From Eshraghiella sp045124255 (lineage in GTDB: Bacteria > Bacillota > Clostridia > Lachnospirales > Lachnospiraceae), in assembly GCA_045124255.1 (NCBI GenBank), contig JBGVLM010000005.1, positions 1 to 53,981 on the forward strand: a stretch of DNA of 53,981 bases. Direction: 5' to 3'. Position numbers and translations under genes: made by a program. Positions within the stretch are counted from its first letter, which is position 1; each line of letters opens with the position of its first letter. Below the pieces are notes generated by a model, which was not told the origin of the DNA, did not search any database, and saw only the letters and a program-made list of their open reading frames with translations. This document shows positions 15,862 through 22,699 of this stretch, piece by piece.

Positions 15862-15996
15862 TTTACCGGGAAATTCCTATGGGATTCTCCGGTAAACAAA
15901 AAACACTCCGTGAGGATTGCACTGCGGCGGAGCATAAGCTGTTGCTTACGCAACCCGCCGCAGGCAGAGAATGTCGCAAGCGGCATTCTTTTTTAT
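15862..15996 (+). repeat. Two-hairpin dispersed repeat, copy 1, ending in a terminator before rqcP
   Basis: Hairpin 1 (15862-15896) has arms TTTACCGG/CCGGTAAA and AATTCC/GGGATT around a 3-base loop, with one A-C mismatch between the two stem parts. Hairpin 2 starts with CTCCG (15906-15910) paired to CGGAG (15928-15932). An alternative stem GCGGCGG (15924-15930) with CCGCCGC (15955-15961) excludes it. A terminator (AGAATGTCG/CGGCATTCT plus T-tract, 15968-15995) follows. Hairpins 1 and 2 recur at 42409-42489. This block may be a leader controlling the rqcP operon. Confidence 0.7.
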
Positions 15997-16008
15997 AGAG
16001 AGGTATAT

Positions 16009-16254
16009 ATGAGACTTGATAAATATTTAAAGGTATCACGCTTAATTAAACGAAGAACTGTTGCCAATGAAGCCTGTGATTCACAGAGGGTTACGATAAA
16101 TGGCAAGACCGCCAAGGCATCCACTGAGGTTAAGGTTGGGGATGTGATTGAGATTCAGTTTGGAATGAAAAATGTTAAGGTTAAGGTCACAGAAATTGTC
16201 GAGAGCACGAAAAAGGAAGATGCAAAGGACATGTTTGTCTATATAACAGAATAG
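16009..16254 (+). CDS. rqcP: S4-domain RNA-binding protein, RqcP/YabO (Hsp15-like)
   Basis: An 81-residue protein formed by one S4 domain: MRLDKYLKVSRLIKRR, then GDVIEIQFG. RqcP works with RqcH in ribosome-associated quality control, helping poly-alanine tailing of stalled peptides on the 50S subunit. Length and N-terminal signature fit. I chose the ATG at 16009, preceded by GAGAGG, because upstream in-frame codons read through the hairpin region. It is followed by yabP, yabQ and divIC as in other Clostridia. Confidence 0.92.
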   Translation: MRLDKYLKVSRLIKRRTVANEACDSQRVTINGKTAKASTEVKVGDVIEIQFGMKNVKVKVTEIVESTKKEDAKDMFVYITE

Positions 16255-16329
16255 TATGGTCTAAACCTCATTATATCTGAATATAATATACAAAATGCTG
16301 GAGAGCTGGCATGGGATATGGAGGCGTTA

Positions 16330-16614
16330 ATGGAAGATAAGATATCAATCAGACCACACAACCTGGCTTTTAGTAACAGAAAGTCCGGTTCAATAACCGG
16401 AGTTAAGGACGTAATTTCTTTTGACCTTACATCAATTCTGCTTGAAACGGACTACGGAATGATTACATTAAAGGGTCATGATTTGCATATTAAAAGACTT
16501 TCGGTTGAAAAAGGAGAGCTTGATATTGAGGGGACCATTGACGGGTTCTCATATTCGGATATTAATACCTATGCCAAAAAAGGTGAGTCCCTGTTCGCCA
16601 GATTGTTTAAATAG
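16330..16614 (+). CDS. yabP: Sporulation protein YabP
   Basis: A 94-residue YabP-family protein (MEDKISIRPHNLAFSNRKSG, then GVKDVISFD and LLETDYGMITLKGHDLHI). In Bacillus and Clostridia YabP belongs to the sigma-E regulon; its biochemical role is not known. ATG 16330 has GGAGG 5 bases upstream, while ATG 16318 lies before that site. The stop overlaps the GTG start of yabQ by one base. Confidence 0.9.
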   Translation: MEDKISIRPHNLAFSNRKSGSITGVKDVISFDLTSILLETDYGMITLKGHDLHIKRLSVEKGELDIEGTIDGFSYSDINTYAKKGESLFARLFK

Positions 16615-17000
16615 TGGCAGCTTTTATAATAGAAGAACTGCAAAAGCTCGGACTTATGGTGGGCTTTGGTGTGGCCATGGCGGTAATATATGATGTGTTT
16701 CGCATTTTAAGGCGGATAATACCTCATAATTTTGTGGCAGTCGGTGCTGAGGATTTGATATTCTGGATATGTCTTAGCATTCCGGCGTTTTGTTTTGTAC
16801 TGCATATTAATGACGGTGTATTCCGCCTGTATTTTGTTTTTGGCATTCTTCTCGGTATTTTTGTATACAGGGAAACGCTTAGCAGGCTTATAATTTTTAT
16901 AACGGAATTCTGGGTTGGTAAAATACGGAAATTATGTATTTTTTTATTGAAAAAAATTAAGAAAAGAATTAGAATGAAAAGTAGTACCAAAGAACCATAA
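16614..17000 (+). CDS. yabQ: Sporulation protein YabQ (membrane)
   Basis: A 128-residue protein with several hydrophobic segments (about residues 10-30, 42-62 and 66-85) and a basic C-terminus KKIKKRIRMK. Position and the segment YDVFRILRRIIPH identify YabQ, needed for spore cortex formation in Bacillus subtilis. GTG start at 16614, overlapping the yabP stop, indicates translational coupling, as no separate ribosome site is evident. Confidence 0.85.
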   Translation: MAAFIIEELQKLGLMVGFGVAMAVIYDVFRILRRIIPHNFVAVGAEDLIFWICLSIPAFCFVLHINDGVFRLYFVFGILLGIFVYRETLSRLIIFITEFWVGKIRKLCIFLLKKIKKRIRMKSSTKEP

Positions 17001-17018
17001 TTCGGAAAGGGTGACGGC

Positions 17019-17324
17019 ATGAGAAGGAACAACAGAATACAACCGCGTAAGACATCTAACCGCCTTATCAGTGCTGTTATTTGTGTTCTGGTGGTTGCGA
17101 TATGTATATTGTTCTATTCCCGAGGCAAAGAGCTTAAGGCTCAGAATGAAGAGTCAGCGAAGCAGATTGAACAGCTTAAGGCGGAGATAGAACAGGAAGA
17201 ACAGAGAACGGAGGAGCTGCTGGTATACTCCAAATATGTTAATACCAAGCAGTTCGTTGAGGATATGGCAAGGGAGAAGTTAGGCCTTGTATATCCGGGA
17301 GAACTGATATTTAAATCGGAATAA
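17019..17324 (+). CDS. divIC: Septum formation initiator DivIC/FtsB
   Basis: A 101-residue bitopic division protein: basic cytoplasmic start, one membrane helix (about residues 16-34), a coiled coil rich in Glu and Lys (about 38-72) and the family's C-terminal segment FVEDMAREKLGLVYPGE. It acts in the divisome with FtsL and DivIB. Last gene of the rqcP operon, ended by a terminator that begins right after the stop codon. Confidence 0.9.
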   Translation: MRRNNRIQPRKTSNRLISAVICVLVVAICILFYSRGKELKAQNEESAKQIEQLKAEIEQEEQRTEELLVYSKYVNTKQFVEDMAREKLGLVYPGELIFKSE

Positions 17325-17363
17325 GCACTTTTTCATCGCAGTTATATGAAAGAGTGCTTTTTT
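17325..17363 (+). terminator. Terminator of the rqcP-divIC operon
   Basis: GCACTTTTTCAT (17325-17336) pairs with ATGAAAGAGTGC (17346-17357) with one G-U, followed by six T. It separates divIC from spoIIE. Confidence 0.88.
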
Positions 17364-17417
17364 CTTTTTTGGATATCCGTAGGAGATGTTTAATAAGAAT
17401 TTTTCCGTGTGCCTCAA

Positions 17418-17451
17418 TTTGACAAATTTTGCGCTGATGGGGGCATATAAT
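17418..17451 (+). promoter_or_regulatory. spoIIE promoter with 21-bp spacer and possible Spo0A box
   Basis: TTGACA (17419-17424) and TATAAT (17446-17451) are exact consensus but 21 bases apart. The reverse complement of 17418-17424 is TGTCAAA, one base from the 0A-box core TGTCGAA, and overlaps the -35. Bacillus subtilis spoIIE and spoIIG promoters also have 21-22 bp spacers with Spo0A binding at the -35. Confidence 0.65.
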
Positions 17452-17486
17452 TATAGCTTATCTAAAGGTGAACGGAGAGTGCGCGC

Positions 17487-18569
17487 ATGGGAAATATATC
17501 TTATTCACAAATGAAAATCAGGGAAACGGCGAACAGTTTCAGAAAGCTGTATTATATATATAATGATAAGGGCAGGGATAATGTTGTCGGAGAGCAGCTG
17601 CTTGAAACTGCCAACCTGTTAGAGCAGATACTGGGGCTGGAGAATAAATGGGAAAGCTTTGACAGGGAAAATACGATTAAGATAAAAAAACTTCTTAAGC
17701 AGAAGGGAATTCTTCTTGAGAATATAGATGTGCTCAGAAAGGCGAATGGACGAAAGGGCCTTGTTATCAAGGTCAAAACCCTGCGCAGCCAGTGTGTTCA
17801 GACAATAGAGCTGGCCGGATTCCTTGGTCAGTTTTTTGCATGCCGTTTTGTGCCTGCGGCCGGATGCAGAATGTTTGTGTCCAATCAGCTTGAGGAATAT
17901 GTACTTGAGGAAAGTCCTGATTATTATACGATGACCGGTGTGGAGACAAGATGTAAGGACGGCGGACGTATTTGCGGTGATTCATACTCATGTATCAATA
18001 ACAATGACGGCAGGACAATGGTGTGTATTTGTGACGGAATGGGAGCAGGGATTGAGGCAGCAAAGACAAGCGGAACGGTTGTTGAAATGATGGAGGAGTT
18101 CTTTGAGGCAGGTTTTTCGGAAAAAACAGGTGCGAAGCTTATAAATTCCGCAATGGCAAGTCATAATGAGGACAACCCGTTTACACTGGACGCTGCGGTT
18201 TTTGACTTATATAAAGGGGTGTGCAGTGTTGTCAAATATGGTGCAATGGCATCATACGTTAAGAAGGAAACCGCCGTGGAGCTTGTAAGAACCTATTCGA
18301 TGCCTGCCGGGGTTTTTGATAATATTGACCCTGAGGTGCAGAATGTGGAACTGGCGGACGGGGATTATTTTATAATGGTAAGTGACGGCGTTGTGGACGC
18401 ACTTCCTTTTTATGATAAGGAGCAGCAGATGGCTGCAATTATAGATAAAATACCTAAAAGCAGTCCTAAAAAAATGGCAGAGAGGATTATGGAGGAGGTT
18501 ATTTTTTATCTCGGAAATGAACTGCCGGATGATATGACGGTTATGGTTACGGGAATTTGGAAAAGCTAG
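17487..18569 (+). CDS. spoIIE: SpoIIE phosphatase without the membrane domain
   Basis: A 360-residue protein corresponding to the central and C-terminal parts of SpoIIE. Usual SpoIIE has about 800 residues with ten membrane helices first; none is present here, nor any remnant in the 160 bases upstream. Residues 1-145 match the central oligomerisation region, and 150-358 the PP2C phosphatase. Metal-binding Asp residues are all visible: GDS (165), CDGMG (183), SDGVVDA (300) and PDDM (348/349). It should therefore be able to dephosphorylate SpoIIAA and free sigma-F, but would not be tethered to the septum. Start ATG 17487 follows CGGAGAG. Upstream is a Spo0A-type promoter; downstream are tilS, hpt and ftsH, the conserved order. 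Confidence 0.87.
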   Translation: MGNISYSQMKIRETANSFRKLYYIYNDKGRDNVVGEQLLETANLLEQILGLENKWESFDRENTIKIKKLLKQKGILLENIDVLRKANGRKGLVIKVKTLRSQCVQTIELAGFLGQFFACRFVPAAGCRMFVSNQLEEYVLEESPDYYTMTGVETRCKDGGRICGDSYSCINNNDGRTMVCICDGMGAGIEAAKTSGTVVEMMEEFFEAGFSEKTGAKLINSAMASHNEDNPFTLDAAVFDLYKGVCSVVKYGAMASYVKKETAVELVRTYSMPAGVFDNIDPEVQNVELADGDYFIMVSDGVVDALPFYDKEQQMAAIIDKIPKSSPKKMAERIMEEVIFYLGNELPDDMTVMVTGIWKS

Positions 18570-18609
18570 CGGACTTGAAATATTTTGTTGAATAAAGTAT
18601 ATTTATTTT

Positions 18610-19971
18610 ATGTTTGAAAAAGTTAGAAAATATGTTGAACTGAATAATATGCTTGATAAGTGCCGGGGCATAGTTGTCGGTTTGTCCGGAGGCGCTGATT
18701 CGGTGTGCCTTCTTCACATCCTTAAGAAATTACAGGAAATATATGATTTTGAACTGCTTGCGATACACGTTCATCATGGAATCAGGGGAGAAGAGGCTGA
18801 CCATGATTCTGTTTTCTGCAAGGAGCTTTGTGATAAATGGGGGATTCCGCTTAAGTTGTATCAGTATGATATCCCAAGACTTGCAAAGGAGAAACACCTT
18901 ACTGAGGAGGAAGCGGGAAGAACCATAAGGTATCAATGCTTTGATGAAAATGCGTATGATGACTGGCGTATTGCTGTTGCACATCACATTAATGACCAGG
19001 CGGAAACCGTTCTTTTTAATATATGCAGGGGAAGCGGTATAAAGGGTGCCGGTGGTATCAGGCCTGTAAGGGAACGGATTATCAGACCGCTGCTGTGCTG
19101 CAGCCGTGCGGAAATAGAAGCATATCTTACAGCAGAGAATATAGAATATTGTGTTGACAGTACCAATCTTAATGAGGATTATGCAAGAAATGTGCTGCGA
19201 AACAGAATTATTCCGCTTTTGACGGATAATATAAATTCAAAGGCAGTGGAGAATATCGCACTGTTGGCGGAACGCAGCAGAGCGAGCGAAAAATATCTTG
19301 AAAAACTTACTGAGCAGAAATATATGGCATGTGTTTCATACAGAAACCGAATGCTTCTGATTCGAAGACCGGAGCAGGAGGATGAATTTATGGCAGAACG
19401 CCTGTTAAGAAGGGCGGTCGGGGAGATGAACCACAGCCTTAAGGATGTCGGTGCAGTCCATATAGAAAGGCTGATGAAGCTGATTGGCGCTCAAAACGGC
19501 AGCAGGTGCAGTATTAAGAACGGACTGTGGGCAGAACGCACCAGAGAAGGAATCCTTTTCTATAAAGAGATTGTATCCGGTAAAAGGGAGCCGGTTAATG
19601 TTGAGGTTCCGTCCGAAATTATACCATGGGAGAATGCAGGAAGATTTACCTTCAGGCTTCTGGAATGGTCTTCTGACAAAAAAATCTCAAATGAACTATA
19701 TACGAAATGCTTTGATTATGATAAAATAAAAAATAGTCTGCAATTACGAAGCTGGCAGACCGGCGACATAATAGCCATAGATGACTATGGACATCACAAA
19801 ACGATTAAACAGTATTTTGTCGATACCGGAGTGCCGAGGGCGGATAAAGACAATGTGATTCTGCTTGCCGACGGCAGCCACATAATGTGGGTGGTCGGAG
19901 AACGCATTGGGGCAGATTATAAGATAAATGATGAAACCAGACGGGTTTTAGAGGTAAGTTACGGAGGATAA
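18610..19971 (+). CDS. tilS: tRNA(Ile)-lysidine synthetase
   Basis: Modifies C34 of tRNA-Ile (CAT) to lysidine, allowing AUA decoding; essential. The 453-residue protein has the PP-loop SGGADS (26-31) in IVVGLSGGADSVCLLHIL. It also has the N-type ATPase signatures VHHGIRGEEADHD and AVAHHINDQAETVLFN, and the C-terminal TilS domain (RSWQTGDII, KTIKQYFVD, VVGERIGADYKI). Normal length. It is followed after 5 bases by hpt. Confidence 0.95.
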   Translation: MFEKVRKYVELNNMLDKCRGIVVGLSGGADSVCLLHILKKLQEIYDFELLAIHVHHGIRGEEADHDSVFCKELCDKWGIPLKLYQYDIPRLAKEKHLTEEEAGRTIRYQCFDENAYDDWRIAVAHHINDQAETVLFNICRGSGIKGAGGIRPVRERIIRPLLCCSRAEIEAYLTAENIEYCVDSTNLNEDYARNVLRNRIIPLLTDNINSKAVENIALLAERSRASEKYLEKLTEQKYMACVSYRNRMLLIRRPEQEDEFMAERLLRRAVGEMNHSLKDVGAVHIERLMKLIGAQNGSRCSIKNGLWAERTREGILFYKEIVSGKREPVNVEVPSEIIPWENAGRFTFRLLEWSSDKKISNELYTKCFDYDKIKNSLQLRSWQTGDIIAIDDYGHHKTIKQYFVDTGVPRADKDNVILLADGSHIMWVVGERIGADYKINDETRRVLEVSYGG

Positions 19972-19976
19972 TTAAA

Positions 19977-20501
19977 ATGGAAAGAGTTGAGGTTTTGCTC
20001 ACCGAGAAAGAGGTTGATGATAGAATTGCTTCAATAGGAGCAGCTATCAGCAGGGATTATGAGGGCAAAAATGTTCATCTTATATGTGTTTTAAAGGGCG
20101 GAGCACCATTTATGTGCGAGCTGGCTAAGAGAATTACATGTAATGTATCAATGGATTTTATGTCTGTATCAAGCTATGGTTCGGGAACGGATTCCAGCGG
20201 AGTCGTTAAAATTGTCAAGGACCTTGATGAGGCGCTTGAGGGTAAGGATGTTATAGTGGTTGAGGATATTATTGATTCAGGAAGAACCCTGAGTCATCTT
20301 CTTGAGATTTTCAAGAAAAGGAATCCGGCAAGCATAAGGCTGTGCACCCTGCTTGATAAGCCTGAGAGAAGGGTTGTTGACAATGTTAAGGTCGATTATG
20401 TGGGCTTTAACATACCTGATGAGTTTGTTGTCGGCTATGGACTGGATTATGACCAGAAATATCGTAACCTGCCGTATATCGGTGTGGTTAAATTTGATTA
20501 G
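19977..20501 (+). CDS. hpt: Hypoxanthine-guanine phosphoribosyltransferase
   Basis: Purine salvage enzyme of 174 residues. The PRPP-binding motif is VVEDIIDSGRTLSHL, and the flexible loop and base-binding regions read SSYGSGTDSSG and KVDYVGFNIPDEFVVGYGLDY. The ribosome site is GGAGG before the ATG at 19977. In Bacillus subtilis the tilS, hprT and ftsH genes are likewise adjacent, and TilS-HprT are known to interact and stimulate ftsH transcription. Confidence 0.95.
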   Translation: MERVEVLLTEKEVDDRIASIGAAISRDYEGKNVHLICVLKGGAPFMCELAKRITCNVSMDFMSVSSYGSGTDSSGVVKIVKDLDEALEGKDVIVVEDIIDSGRTLSHLLEIFKKRNPASIRLCTLLDKPERRVVDNVKVDYVGFNIPDEFVVGYGLDYDQKYRNLPYIGVVKFD

Positions 20502-20514
20502 GGAGGATATCTGA

Positions 20515-22383
20515 GTGGAAAAGAAAACAAAAAGTAACGGTGGCGGAATATTTTTGTACCTGTTTATTATTGCAATTGTCCTGGTTGTTATTTTTGCAAT
20601 CAGACAGACAACCAAAAGCACCGTTAATTACACAAAGGAAGAATTCTTGACCGACCTTTCGGAAGGTGAGATTAAATCGGTTGAATTCATACGTAACAAG
20701 GAGATTCCGACAGGTAAGATAAGAGTAACATTTGTGGCTGAGGGCACGAAGAAAAAGACTGCTTATGTAAGTGATACTGCCGAGATTGAGGACCTTATTA
20801 TTGCATGGAACGAAGCAAATGAGAATGATGATACGGATGTTGCTTATGAATATCCTGATGTTACCAGAGAGAATATTTTCGTGACAACAATTCTGCCGAT
20901 ACTTATTGTGGTTATCGGAGTTATCGTTATTTTCATCCTGATGACCAGACAGGCGGGCGGAGGAGGAGCTAACTCCAAGATGATGAATTTTGGAAAGAGC
21001 CGTGCCCAGAGAATGGATGAGAAGAACAACAAGATTAATTTTAAGAATGTTGCTGGACTTGTTGAAGAGAAGGAGGAGCTTGAGGAAATTGTTGATTTCC
21101 TTAAGAGCCCTAAGAAATATATACAGCTCGGAGCAAGAATACCAAAGGGCTTACTGCTTGTAGGACCTCCGGGAACAGGTAAGACACTGCTTGCAAAGGC
21201 CATTGCGGGTGAAGCAGGTGTACCGTTTTTTAGTATTTCGGGCTCTGACTTTGTTGAGATGTTTGTTGGTGTCGGTGCGTCAAGAGTAAGAGATTTGTTT
21301 GACGAAGCCAAGAAATATGCACCATGTATTATTTTTATTGATGAGATTGATGCCGTTGCAAGAAGAAGAGGAACCGGTATGGGCGGCGGACATGATGAGA
21401 GAGAGCAGACACTTAACCAGATGTTGGTTGAGATGGACGGCTTTGGCGTTAATTCGGGAATTATTGTTATGGCGGCTACTAACCGTGTGGATATTCTCGA
21501 CCCTGCCATTTTAAGACCGGGAAGATTTGACCGTAAGGTTATGGTTGGAAGACCTGACGTTAAGGGCAGAAGAGAGATTCTTGATGTTCATGTAAAGGGT
21601 AAGCCTGTGGGAGATGATGTTAATCTCGATACCGTTGCACAGACTACATCCGGCTTTACCGGAGCAGATTTGGAAAACCTTATGAATGAGGCTGCAATTA
21701 TCGCAGCCAAGAAGGAAGCTGCATATATTACCCAGGAGGATATCGACAAGGCGTTTGTCAAGGTCGGAATTGGAGCTGAGAAGAAGAGTAAGGTTATCTC
21801 TGACAAGGAGAAACGCATTACCGCATATCATGAGGCAGGCCATGCAATTCTGTTCCATGTACTTCCTGATGTAGGACCTGTACACACTGTTTCAATTATT
21901 CCTACCGGAGCAGGTGCTGCCGGATATACAATGCCTCTTCCTGACAGGGATGAAATGTTCAATACAAAGGGCAAAATGCTGCAGCAGATAGTAGTCGGAC
22001 TCGGCGGACGTGTGGCTGAGGAGATGATATTTGACGATGTTACCACCGGTGCGTCACAGGATATTAAGCAGTCAACTGCTCTTGCAAGAGCAATGGTTAC
22101 CAAGTACGGTTTTTCAGAAAAGCTTGGACTTATTAATTACGGCAATGATGAGGATGAGGTATTCATCGGCAGGGATTTGGCTCATACAAGACAGTATGGT
22201 GAAGAGATTGCCGCATTGATTGACAGCGAAGTAAAGAGCATTATCGACGAATGCTATGTTAAGGCACGTGCTATTATTACCGAGCATAAAGATGTACTCG
22301 ATAAATGTGCCGAGCTTCTTCTTGAAAGGGAGAAAATAACAAGAGAAGAATTCGAAGAATTATTCGAAAAAGATAATGTGTAG
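20515..22383 (+). CDS. ftsH: ATP-dependent zinc metalloprotease FtsH
   Basis: A membrane AAA protease of 622 residues that degrades membrane and regulatory proteins. It has two membrane helices (about 10-30 and 121-143) around an external domain, Walker A GPPGTGKT (217-224), Walker B IIFIDEID (272-279), the second region of homology near 325-340, and the zinc site HEAGH (439-443). The start is GTG at 20515 with GGGAGG 7 bases upstream. The C-terminus is complete. It is the last gene of the tilS-hpt-ftsH run. Confidence 0.97.
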   Translation: MEKKTKSNGGGIFLYLFIIAIVLVVIFAIRQTTKSTVNYTKEEFLTDLSEGEIKSVEFIRNKEIPTGKIRVTFVAEGTKKKTAYVSDTAEIEDLIIAWNEANENDDTDVAYEYPDVTRENIFVTTILPILIVVIGVIVIFILMTRQAGGGGANSKMMNFGKSRAQRMDEKNNKINFKNVAGLVEEKEELEEIVDFLKSPKKYIQLGARIPKGLLLVGPPGTGKTLLAKAIAGEAGVPFFSISGSDFVEMFVGVGASRVRDLFDEAKKYAPCIIFIDEIDAVARRRGTGMGGGHDEREQTLNQMLVEMDGFGVNSGIIVMAATNRVDILDPAILRPGRFDRKVMVGRPDVKGRREILDVHVKGKPVGDDVNLDTVAQTTSGFTGADLENLMNEAAIIAAKKEAAYITQEDIDKAFVKVGIGAEKKSKVISDKEKRITAYHEAGHAILFHVLPDVGPVHTVSIIPTGAGAAGYTMPLPDRDEMFNTKGKMLQQIVVGLGGRVAEEMIFDDVTTGASQDIKQSTALARAMVTKYGFSEKLGLINYGNDEDEVFIGRDLAHTRQYGEEIAALIDSEVKSIIDECYVKARAIITEHKDVLDKCAELLLEREKITREEFEELFEKDNV

Positions 22384-22533
22384 TAAAATATAGGGCAAAA
22401 TGCACAAAAAAATTTTTGAAAAATGTGCAAGTTTGTGCACACTTAATTTGGGGTTATTGCTATACTCTCATTGTAACCCCCCAATACATTATATAGTTTT
22501 ACTACACCCCATAAGAAACGAAATACCTTCTCC

Positions 22534-22565
22534 AAAAAGGACAGCATCGGAAGCTGTCCTTTTTA
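22534..22565 (+). terminator. Terminator downstream of ftsH
   Basis: AAAAGGACAGC pairs with GCTGTCCTTTT around a 7-base loop, with a T-run at the 3' side. Confidence 0.88.
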
Positions 22566-22631
22566 CTTTCTAAAAATTCTGACAGATAATTCATCACATT
22601 ACGCTAAAATTAGCTAAAATGAAAAAATACA

Positions 22632-22660
22632 TTGAAACATTGCACAAAAAGCCGTACAAT
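22632..22660 (+). promoter_or_regulatory. Promoter of the GH13 glycosidase gene
   Basis: TTGAAA (22632-22637), 17-base spacer, TACAAT (22655-22660), 40 bases before the ATG. Confidence 0.6.
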
Positions 22661-22699
22661 AAGGGTTAAAAGGGTAATAAGATATGGAGAGTTTTTGGA

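Larger units (their letters stand above)
22384..22699. other. 316-bp intergenic region after ftsH
   Basis: Contains the ftsH terminator, the promoter of the glycosidase gene, and an additional dyad GGGGTTA (22450-22456)/TAACCCC (22474-22480) with a 17-base loop holding TGCTATACT, an extended -10-like element. No open reading frame with a ribosome site was seen. Confidence 0.6.

Noticed and set aside
20844..21509. 221-codon open frame opposite ftsH
   Set aside because: Shadow of the ftsH ATPase domain; low-complexity Ser/Pro composition and no start signals.
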